DNA from: Antedon mediterranea
Lineage: Eukaryota; Echinodermata; Crinoidea; Comatulida; Antedonidae
DNA length: 64,000 bases
Assembly: GCF_964355755.1 (NCBI RefSeq)
Contig: NC_092676.1
Span: 22,116,288-22,180,287, forward strand
Direction of reading: 5' to 3'
Shown here: positions 1-12,200 of the stretch, in pieces
Position numbering within the stretch: position 1 is the stretch's first letter
Layout: each line of letters starts with the position of its first letter
The notes under the pieces: model-generated
Seen by the model: only the letters and a program-made list of their open reading frames with translations
Database searches by the model: none
What the model was told of the DNA's origin: nothing
Position numbers and translations under genes: made by a program

Positions 1-219
1 AATTTTGTATAAGAAATAAAATGTTAAAATTATCTTAATTTAACATAGTATATAATTATGTTGACATCATTCAAGAAATAGAGTTGATACTAAACCCATG
101 CAGTATAACTATAATGTTACTAATGTAGATAATTTATACATTTGAGGAAACAGAGAGACACAAATAATTGATATTGTAATTACTCCATGCTTATTCTGTG
201 CATTCTTTTTCTATTTGAG

Positions 220-291
220 GTACTTGTCTTATAATCAAATAAGTACATTGTCAGCCAATGCATTTGTTGGTTTGACAGCATTGGAAGAACT
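220..291 (+). CDS. LRR cassette exon 1
   Basis: 72 nt; AG acceptor at 218-219 after a T-rich tract, GTAAGT donor from 292. Residues at positions 2,4,5,23,24 are Y,S,Y,E,E; it also carries Ser12 and Val17, shared with cassette 5. Confidence 0.85.
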
Positions 292-3200
292 GTAAGTGTA
301 TTGCTTTTTTACATATTTACAAGTTTGTCTTTATTTACTAATTATATTACACATTAATAACAATTATTATTTTTATAGGTTAAAAATAGAACTTTAAAAA
401 CAGAATTTTAATATAATTTTTTCAGGTTAATTATAAGGAGTCTTATTTTTTCTCAAATAGTATTTATTATTAGTATATTAAATTATATTTTAAATTATTA
501 TCTTGTCCATGCTTGCAATCACTGAATTATTGTTTAGTAATTTTGTATGAGAATGAAAATGTAAAGATTGTATTATTTTATCATTAAATTCAAGTGTAAG
601 AGTTTTTATCTATGTTATACTTGCAATCTATTAATTAATTGTTGTCTGTGTATGAAAGTTAGAATGTTTAAATTATCTTAATTTACCATTCAGTATATAT
701 TGACATCATTTTAAGTTCAATAGTTATACCCATACAGTATAAAGTATAATGTAGTATTACTAATGTAAATAATTTAAACATTTGAGGATTCAAACAGAAA
801 GACAGAATTATTGATATTGTAATTACTCCGTGTGCTTATTCTGTGCATTCTTTTTCTATTGGAGGCACTTGAATGGTAATCAAATAAGTACATTGCCAGC
901 CAATGCATTTGCTGGTTTGACAGCATTGAAATATCTGTAAGTGTATTGCTTTGTTTATGTATATTGTCACAAAATGTATTTATGAATTTGCTTTTCCTTC
1001 ATCCAATCTACATGGTAGATGGATGAAGATATTGTTTTTAACCACCTGACTATGTGGCGTAGGTTTTTTTTTTATTATAATCTATATATTATACATTGTT
1101 GTTGTTTATATATAATTTGTTATTGAGTTAGGGAGAATTACTTTTTTTTTCCGAAATAAAAGATGAATGAATGAATGAATATTAATTAATATTTCAATAG
1201 GTTAAAATTAGAAAGTTAAAACTACGTGTGAATTCATCCAGCATAAATAAATTACGTTATTCATTTTTGTCAGAAACAGTATTAACAATTGAAAATTATT
1301 ACAGTATTATTATTGTGTTAATTCATATTTCTATAGGATAAAAAATAGGACTTTAAAAACAGGTGTAAATTAATCCAGTAAATGACTGAATTATGATATT
1401 ACTTCGATATTAACAATTAAGGAGTTTTATTTTTTTTAATAATTTATATTAATAATATTAAATAATTGTGAAACTAATATCTCTTTCAAACTTTCCATTA
1501 CTTAATTAATTGTAGCAATTTTGTATGAGAAATAAAATGTTAAAATTATCTTAATTTAACATAGTATATTATTATGTTGACATTTGAGGAAACAGAGAGA
1601 CACAATTGATATTGTAATTACTCCATGCTTATTCTGTGCATTCTTTTTCTATTTGAGGTCCTTGTATGGTAATCAAATAAGTACATTGCCAGCCAATACA
1701 TTTGCTAATTTGACAGCATTGGAAACTCTGTAAGTGTATTGCTTTTTTACATATTTACAAGTTTGTCTTTATTTACTAATTATATTACACATTAATAATT
1801 AATAACAATTATTATTTTTATAGGTTAAAAATAGAACTTTAAAAACAGAATTTTAATATTATTTTTTCAGGTTAATTATAAGGAGTCTTATTTTTTTTCA
1901 AATAGTATTTATTATTAGTATATTAAATTATATTTTAAACTATTATCGTGTCCATGCTTGCAAACACTTAATTATTGCTTAGTAATTTTGTATGAGAATG
2001 AAAATGTAAAACCTGCCCAGTGGGCACAGAACATAATTTCAACGTTGAATCAACGTTGAAATATAGTTTATTTGTTGAAATCATGTTGTCAGCGTTTTTC
2101 AAATGTTGAATCAACGTTGAAATAACATTTTTTCCCTAACTATTTTTTTTACGTTTAGTAATAAACATTGAATCAACGTTGAAATAACATTTTCTTTTTA
2201 ACTAGTAATTTATGTTAATTAATAAATGTTGGTTTAACGTTGAAATAACATTGTCTTTCTAACAAATGTTTTACGTTAATTTATCAATGTTGATCCAACG
2301 TTGAAATAACATTGTTTTTAAAACAAATGTTTTACGTTAATTTATAAATGTTGATTCAACGTTGAAATAACATTGTATTTTTAACTAGAAATTTACGTTA
2401 ATTTATCAATGTTGATCCAACGTTAAAATAACATTGTCCTTCTAACTAGTAATTTACGTTAATTTATCAATGTTGATTTAACGTTGAAATAACATTGTCT
2501 TTCTAACTAGTAATTTACGTTAATTTGTCAATGTTGATCCAACGTTGAAATAACATTGTATTTTTAACTAGAAATTTACGTTAATTTATCAATGTTGATC
2601 CAACGTTAAAATCACATTGTATTTTTAACTCGAAATTTACGTTAATTTATCAATGTTGATCCAAAGTTGAAATAACATTGTATTTTTAACTAGTAATTTA
2701 CGTTAATTTATCAATGTTGATCCAACGTTGAAATAACATTGTATTTTTAACTAGTAATTTACGTTAATTTATCAATGTTGATCCAACGTTGAAATAACAA
2801 TGTATTTTAAACTAGAAATTTACGTTAATTTATTAATGTTGATCCAACGTTGAAATAACATTGTATTTTTAACTAGAAATTTACGTTACTTTATGAATGT
2901 TAATCCAACGTTGAAATAACATTGTCTTTTTAACTAGTAATTTAAGTTAATTTATCATTGTTGATCCAACGTTGAAATAACATTGTCTTTCTAACTAGTA
3001 ATTTACGTTAATTTATCAATGTTGATCCAACGTTAAAATCACATAGTATTTTTAACTAGAAATTTACGTTAATTTATCAATGTTGATCCAACGTTGAAAT
3101 AACATTGTATTTTTAACTAGTAATTTACGTTAATTTATCAATGTTGATCCAACGTTAAAATCACATAGTATTTTTAACTAGAAATTTACGTTAATTTATC

Positions 3201-6200
3201 AATGTTGATCCAACGTTGAAATAACATTGTATTTTAACTAGTAATTTACGTTAATTTATCAATGTTGATCCAACCTTGAAATAACATTGTATTTTTAATT
3301 AATAATTTACGTTAATTTATCAATGTTGATCCAACGTTGAAATAACATTGTCTTTTTAACTAGTAATTTAAGTTAATTTATCATTGTTGATCCAACGTTG
3401 AAATAACATTGTCTTTCTAACTAGTAATTTACGTTAATTTATCAATGTTGATCCAACGTTAAAATCACATAGTATTTTTAACTAGAAATTTACGTTAATT
3501 TATCAATGTTGATCCAACGTTGAAATAACATTGTATTTTTAACTAGTAATTTACGTTAATTTATCAATGTTGATCCAACGTTAAAATCACATAGTATTTT
3601 TAACTAGAAATTTACGTTAATTTATCAATGTTGATCCAACGTTGAAATAACATTGTATTTTAACTAGTAATTTACGTTAATTTATCAATGTTGATCCAAC
3701 CTTGAAATAACATTGTATTTTTAATTAATAATTTACGTTAATTTATCAATGTTGATCCAACGTTGAAATAACATTGTATTTTTAACTAGAAATTTACGTG
3801 AATTTATTAATGTTGATCCAACGTTGAAATAACATTGTATTTTTAACTAGAAATTTACGTTAATTTATTAATGTTGATCCAACGTTGAAATAACATTGTC
3901 TTTCTAACTAGTAATTTACGTTGATTTATCAATGTTGATACAACGTTGAAATAACATTGTCTTTATATCTAGAAATTTACGTTAATTTATCAATGTTGAT
4001 CCAACGTTGAAATAACATTGTATTTTTAACAAGAAATTTACATTAATTTATCAATGTTGATCCAACGTTGCAATAACATTGTATTTTTAACTAGAAATTT
4101 ACGTTAATTTATCAATGTTGATCCAACGTTGAAATAACATTGTCTTTCTAACTAGTAATTTACGTTGATTTATCAATGTTGATCCAACGTTGAAATAACA
4201 TTGTATTTCTAACTAGTAATTTTTTTCAAACAGTTATTATTTTTGTTTTTCAATGTTATTCCAACGTTATTTTAACGTTGAAATCCAGTTGTCATTTTCA
4301 AATGACATGTTTTCAACGTTGAAAAACTCTTGAAATTATGTTGTTTTTTCAAACAATTATTATTTTTTTTTCAATGTTAATTAAACGTTAAATTAAAGAT
4401 AAATTCTATTTAATACTTTGGTTAAAATGACATGTTTTTAACGTTTAATATTAAATAATTGTTTAAGTGCATTGCCATTGATGTTTCAACGTTAAATTAA
4501 CATTAGATTTCAGTTGGCGGTTTATTTTATCATCCTTTATTGTAAAACAAATGATTATTGGTTATTTAGGAATTTTAGATTGGCAAATTGTCTCTGTATA
4601 ATACAAAAATGTTCTAAGAAGTTGTTGAAAATTGAATGATCCTTTCATGCAAGATCAAATTTCATAAGATACGTGCTTGTCATTGGTTAGTTTCGTTTTG
4701 ATAAAATTTTGAAACTGGTGTCAGTAATTTCAGTTACTTCGACATAGGCTAGGCCTACAGTAGTAGTGGTGTGTAGAAAAAAAAGGCTCATCATTGAAAT
4801 TGTCAAATAAGTATGTTTTGAGGTAGGAAAACAATCTTTTTTATTTGTAATCTACTAATTTATAAGCTTTGAGCTTGACTATTTTACCCTTATCAAACAA
4901 TAGCTAGCCTCTAGTCTAGGCCACACATGCATAGCTAGGCTATAGCCTGGTAGGCTAGGCCTATATAGGCTAGGCTAGTAGGCTAGGCAGGCTGCCAAAC
5001 TGATGAACTGAATTCACTCACTAGGCCTAGTGGAAGCATTTAGTATTATGCATGTCAAGTGCAAACATTTGCCTTGCCAAGGATAACTACAGTTCTGTAC
5101 TTATTATGGTTATAAAATGGTATGTATTAGGCCTAGGCTAGGCCTTTTAGTTCAATAATACTTTCTTTATTTATCCAAAAGTATACATAAATATAACATT
5201 ATAATATTTAATTAGTTGGCCTAGCCTAGCTAGCTTTCTGCTAGGCTGTCTACAGTAGCTGCTAATGCTATTATTAGTGTTAATAGTATACAAACACATG
5301 TTGCTTGCCTAGCCTAGGACGGCTATTTGTTAAACTTACTCGCTTTCTTTATTTCAGATTGTAGGCCTAGCTAAGGCCCTTAGGCCTATGCCTAGCTAGA
5401 GTACAAAATAATGAAGTACATGTAGGCCTATAATCTTTTCTATGTGAATCAAACGAGAAAAATCTAATGGATGATCAATATTTTTATATACAAAAGGTTG
5501 GTATTTATAGTTCTTAACTTTAATATTGAATTGAATAAATATTACGCCGTGGTTAGGATTCCGGCACCGCAACTCAACTTCCCATCGTTAGGGAATCCGA
5601 CACGCTATTGCGCATGCCCAGAGCGAAGTAATTATAGCTTGCACTAGTGCCACAGACCGCGCACCACATTACCCGAGAGTCGGAGTGTTAACTAGGGATG
5701 TACTGTGTAGCCAAAGATATCTTTGCTGTGGCCTAGTTAGTCGTCGCGCGGGGGAGAGAGCGATGGATGAAACTTGGCCTAGGCCATACATGAATTAATA
5801 ATTATGCCACGCGTTAAAATAATTATTATGATATTGATAAGAATCAGCTTGCATATTTCAAGAAATGTACGAAAATGAATAGCGTAGCGTTGCGACACCG
5901 ACTTCTCCCGAATAGGTCTGTTTTATTTTTTCACATCCGCACGGCGGCTGCTGTCAACAAATCAACTTGTATACGATTGCATGATGTTATGTACAGTATA
6001 AATGCGTTAAATGAAATCTTTTATTTTGTACTTGAAAAATCATAAAAATTAAAACTAGTCATGCAATTATAATTCATAAATATATAAAGTTTATATATGA
6101 ATGAAGCAAATTTAATTACGAAATAAATAGGCCCAATGGTCACATCTAGCTGGTAGGCCTACTAGTATTAGTAGGCATGTAGGCCGGCTAGTTCGCCGTG

Positions 6201-9200
6201 GCGCAGCTATTAAAATGATCCATCGCTGTAAAGCTTGGTTCCCACTAGAACGTAACGCAAGGACGTAAACGCAACGCAAGCGTTTTAACCAATGACAAGC
6301 GAAGTTATAGACAGTTAGCAATCACAAGCGAATAAGCCATCGCTTGTGATTGGTCAATTTACTTGCGTTGCGTTACGTCCTTGTGTTGCGTCGCTAGTGG
6401 GAACCACGCTTTGGTCTGTTGTAGACAAAAATAGAGTCGCCGAATACCTCGCTCTGGGCATGCGAAATAGCGTGTCGGATTCCCTAACGCTGGGCAGTTG
6501 AGTTTCGTTGCCGGAATCCTAACCACGGCGTAAATATTAATACAGTGTTGCAATATTATTTACATAAATTGAATTGATTGCATAGTTTACAAGTAAGTGT
6601 GAAATGATGTTCTGAATTGAATTTTTGTTTATGTACAGTATGATTTTTGAACAATGTGTTAAAGATATAATTGAACTGAACAATTTTTTTTTAAATGTTT
6701 TGTTGAATATGCCGTCACTATAGAGTTGTTCACTTTGACCAAAAATTAGATTTTAAAAAATGCATTTGTACCTTAAAAGGGGGACAATTTAAACAAACAA
6801 TTGGTTTTTGGTTAAATGTACTGTTTATTTTGTATTTTTGTTAAGTGAAATCTTTATTGTTTTTGTTTATTTTCTACGGCAAGTGAATATCTAAATTGTT
6901 AAAATTGCAAAATGGCAAGGTATTCAAAGTATGATTGTATTAATCTTCATTGTTCATGTTTTTTGGGGACAATAAATCTTTCAACAATTAATTTTTTACT
7001 GTATTATTTTTGTTTAAAACTACAGTAACGTGATTGAATTTGTTTCAGGTTTGGAAAAATAATATTGCCACACTTTTGGAAAGCATAGGACAATGTCAAC
7101 ACAGGAATCGAGGCAACTGTTTATTGACTAATCGGAACAATGCAATTACAGTATTGTGTTATTACCATCATTTGGACTTCTGCAACATTAGCACAAGGCA
7201 CCTGTGACGTGTGTTGTATTTATTGTGTTTTACTGTAATCAGCCAATATTTATAGTTATTCAATCATGTTAGTTGGCAAACATATTACAAACTGGTTATT
7301 AGTATATTTTTTATACTTAACATTGGTACCTGAGAACTGTCAGTGAGGATGTACATTATTTGATTGTTGCTTGGATTTTGCCTGATGATTTGATAACACC
7401 TGATTAAATGTTATTTTATGTTTTTATAGAAATTAAAGATTAGTAAGATATACAGTATTTATAAAATGTCTCTATTGATGGATTCTGCGATGTAACAGTA
7501 ACTTTACTACTAACTACTTTAAAACCGTTGATTCAAATTGGATATAGTAATTCAACAAATCAAATTTCAACGTTAAATCTATGTTTAAATTTACGTTGAT
7601 GCAAATTTTCATTTCAACTTAATTATTACGTTGTTTCAACGTTAATAATGTCAACATTGAATCAACATTGATAATTTCAACGTAGACATTTTTACGTTGT
7701 TTCAACGTTGATAATCTATGTTGAATCAACGTTGACATTTTTGTTGAGGCAAACTTTCATTTTCAACGTTATTTTAACGTTACCTATTTTAACGTTGTTT
7801 CAACGTTGATAATTTCTATGTTGATTCAACGTTGACATTTACGTTGAGGCAAACTTTCATTTTCAACCATTTTTTCAACGTTATTTCAACGTTACCTATT
7901 TTAACGTTGTTTCAACGTTGATAATTTCTATGTTGATTCAACGTTGACATTTAAGTTGAGGCAAACTTTCATTTTCAACCATTTTTTCAACGTTATTTCA
8001 ACGTTACTTATTTTAACGTTGTTTCAACGTTGATAGTTTCTATGTTGATTCAACGTTGACATTTACGTTGAGGCAAACTTTCATTTTCAACCATTTTTTC
8101 AACGTTATTTCAACGTTACTTATTATAACGTTGTTTCAACGTTGATAATTTCTATGTTGATTCAACGTTGACATTTACGTTGAGGCAAACTTTCATTTTC
8201 AACCACTTTTTCAACGTTATTTCAACGTTTGCAGATAACGTTGAATTAACGTTAATTCAACCAATTTTTGCCCACTGGGTGTATTATTTTACCATGAAAT
8301 TCAAGTGTAAGAGTTTTTATCTATGTTATACTTGCAATCTATTAATTAATTGTTGTCTGTTTATGAAAGTTAGAATGTTTAAATTATCTTGATTTACCAT
8401 TCAGTATATATTGACATCATTTTAAGTTCAATAGTTATACCCATACAGTATAAAGTATAATGTAGTATTACTAATGTAAATAATTTAAACATTTGAGGAT
8501 TCAAACAGAAAGACAGAATTATTGATATTGTAATTACTCCGTGTGCTTATTCTGTGCATTCTTTTTCTATTTGAGGTACTTGTCTGATAATCAAATAAGT
8601 ACATTGCCAGCCAATGCATTTGCTGGTTTGACAGCATTGAAAAGATTGTAAGTGTATTGCTTTGTTTATGTATATTGTCACAAAATGTATTTATGAATTT
8701 GCTTTTCCTTCATCCAAGCTACATGGTAGATGGATGAAGATATTGTTTTTAACCACGTGACTATGTGGCTTAGGTTTTTTTTTCTATATATTATATATTG
8801 TTGTTGTTTATATATAATTTGTTATTGAGCTATGGAGAATTACTTTTTTTTTCGAAATAAAAGATGAATGAATGAATGAATATTGATTAATATTTCAATA
8901 GGTTAAAATTAGAACGTTAAAACCAGTCTGAATTCATCCAGCATAAATAAATTACGCTATTCACTTTTGTCAGAAACAGTATTAACAATTGAAAATTATT
9001 ACAGTATTATTATTGTGTTAATTCATATTTAAAAACAGGTGTAAATTAATCCAGTAAATGACTGAATTATGATATTACTTCGATATTAACAATTAAGGAG
9101 TTTTATTTTTTTTAATAATTTGTATTAATAATATTAAATAATTGTGAAACTAATATCTCTTTCAAACTTTCCATTACTTAATTAATTGTAGCAATTTTGT

Positions 9201-12200
9201 ATGAGAAATAAAATGTTAAAATTATCTTAATTTAAAGATGTATTGTCCCTTTGACTAATTACAAAAAAATAAAAAATAACACATTTCGAAAAAAAAGTGG
9301 GTCATTTTGAACTATCATAATAGTTATTAACTATTACCAAAAATTTGTTGAAAAAAAAATCATTTAACTGAAATACAGACGTTTTTTTGTTAAAAAAATA
9401 ACTTTGACTTCCATTCAAAGTTTTCGATCAAAACATATCCCATAATGAAACGTGCTTGTTTGGCTACTCTGTATATGCATAATCATAAAACTTCCTCACG
9501 ATCTGTGTGAAAATACCTTCTCAACAGTGACGAGTTGTAAACAATCCTAATTAGCATATGCATAATGCATACTCGTAGATTGAAATCTTTGTTTACTTTC
9601 GCTCGCGACGATTTTCCAGACGAAATGTAATCAAACTAATTTACCTGTTAATTATGTAAAATTGTTGCTTTTGGCTCGAATTTTCGACTTAAAGTGAACA
9701 ACTTTAATATTATTTTGATATGGCCAATTTAGATTTAGAATATTTTGACCTTCATTTTTTGTGTTTCAAGGGACAATACATCTTTAACATAGTATATAAT
9801 TATGTTGACATCATTCAAGTAATAGAGTTGATACTAAACCCATGCAGTATAACTATAATGTTACTAATGTAGATAATTTATACATTTGAGGAAACAGAGA
9901 GACACAAATAATTGATATTGTAATTACTCCATGCTTATTCTGTGCATTCTTTTTCTATTTGAGGTACTTGTATGATAATCAAATAAGTACATTGTCAGCC
10001 AATGCATTTGTTGGTTTGACAGCATTGGAAGAACTGTAAGTGTATTGCTTTTTTACATATTTACAAGTTTGTCTTTATTTACTAATTATATTACACATTA
10101 ATAACAATTATTATTTTTATAGGTTAAAAATAGAACTTTAAAAACAGAATTTTAATATTATTTTTTCAGGTTAATTATAAGGAGTCTTATTTTTTCTCAA
10201 ATAGTATTTATTATTAGTATATTAAATTATATTTTAAACTATTATCTTGTCCATGCTTGCAATCACTGAATTATTGTTTAGTAATTTTGTATGAGAATGA
10301 AAATGTAAAACCTGTATTATTTTACCATGAAATTCAAGTTTAAGAGTTATTATCTATGTTATACTTGCAATCTATTAATTAATTGTTGTCTGTGTATGAA
10401 AGTTAGAATGTTTAAATTATCTTGATTTACCATTCAGTATATATTGACATCATTTTAAGTTCAATAGTTATACCCATACAGTATAAAGTATAATGTAGTA
10501 TTACTAATGTAAATAATTTAAACATTTGAGGATTCAAACAGAAAGACAAAATAATTTATATTGTAATTACTCCGTGTGCTTATTCTGTGCATTCTTTTTC
10601 TATTTGAGGTACTTGTTTTATAATCAAATAAGTACATTGCCAGCCAATGCATTTGCTGGTTTGACAGCATTGAAAAGACTGTAAGTGTATTGCTTTGTTT
10701 ATGTATATTGTCACAAAATGTATTTATATATTGTTGTTGTTTATGTATAATTTGTTATTGAGCTATGGAGAATTACTTTTTTTTTCGGAAATAAAAGATG
10801 AATGAATGAATGAATATTAATTAATATTTCAATAGGTTAAAATTAGAACGTTAAAACCAGTCTGAATTCATCCAGCATAAATAATTACGCTATTCATTTT
10901 TGTCAGAAACAGTATTAACAATTGAAAATTATTACAGTATTATTATTGTGTTAATTCATATTTCTATAGGATAAAAAATAGGACTCTAAAAACAGGTGTA
11001 AATTAATCCAGTAAATGACTGAATTATGATATTACTTCGATATTAACAATTAAGGAGTTTTATTTTTTTTTAATAATTTGTATTAATAATATTAAATAAT
11101 TGTGAAACTAATATCTCTTTCAAACTTTCAATTACTTAATTAATTGTAGCAATTTTGTATGAGAAATAAAATGTTAAAATTATCTTAATTTAACATAGTA
11201 TATAATTATGTTGACATCATTCAAGTAATAGAGTTGATACTAAACCCATGCAGTATAACTATAATGTTACTAATGTAGATAATTTATACATTTGAGGAAA
11301 CAGAGAGACACAAATAATTGATATTGTAATTACTCCATGCTTATTCTGTGCATTCTTTTTCTATTTGAGGTACTTGTCTGATAATCAAATAAGTACATTG
11401 TCAGCCAATGCATTTGCTAATTTGACAGCATTGGAAGAACTGTAAGTGTATTGCTTTTTTACATATTTACAAGTTTGTCTTTATTTACTAATTATATTAC
11501 ACATTAATAACAATTATTATTTTTATAGGTTAAAAATAGAACTTTAAAAACAGAATTTTAATATTATTTTTTCAGGTTAATTATAAGGAGTCTTATTTTT
11601 TCTCAAATAGTATTTATTATTAGTATATTAAATTACATTTTAAACTATTATCTTGTCCATGCTTGCAATCACTTAATTATTGTTTAGTAATTTTGTATGA
11701 GAATGAAAATGTAAAACCTGTATTATTTTACCATGAAATTCAAGTGTAAGAGTTTTTATCTATGTTATACTTGCAATCTATTAATTAATTGTTGTCTGTG
11801 TATGAAAGTTAGAATGTTTAAATTATCTTGATTTACCATTCAGTATATATTGACATCATTTTAAGTTCAATAGTTATACCCATACAGTATAAAGTATAAT
11901 GTAGTATTACTAATGTAAATAATTTAAACATTTGAGGATTCAAACAGAAAGACAGAATTATTGATATTGTAATTACTCCATGTGCTTATTCTGTGCATTC
12001 TTTTTCTATTTGAGGTCCTTGTCTGATAATCAAATAAGTACATTGCCAGCCAATGCATTTGCTGGTTTGACAGCATTGAAAAGACTGTAAGTGTATTGCT
12101 TTGTTTATGTATATTGTCACAAAATGTATTTATATATTGTTGTTGTTTATGTATAATTTGTTATTGAGCTATGGAGAATTACTTTTTTTTTTTCGAAATA

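Larger units (their letters stand above)
2016..8279. mobile_element. 6,264-bp terminal-inverted-repeat element with satellite arms
   Basis: Left end CCCAGTGGGC (2016-2025), right end GCCCACTGGG (8270-8279), a perfect 10-bp inverted repeat. Flanks are AAAACCTG on the left and TGTATTATT on the right. Uninterrupted sister introns (for example near 10,310 and 11,715) read AAAACCTGTATTATT, so the insertion made a 2-bp TG target duplication. Inside are a 61-bp satellite arm, a single-copy centre with nested elements, and a 112-bp satellite arm. I find no transposase frame, so it is probably non-autonomous. Family not assigned. Confidence 0.85.

Noticed and set aside
2095-4225. CRISPR-like regular repeats
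   Set aside because: Repeats run head to tail with no unique spacers, in animal DNA, inside a transposon; it is a satellite.
6112-6553. Two - strand frames in the nested element
   Set aside because: They run across inverted repeats and a MITE and show no domain.
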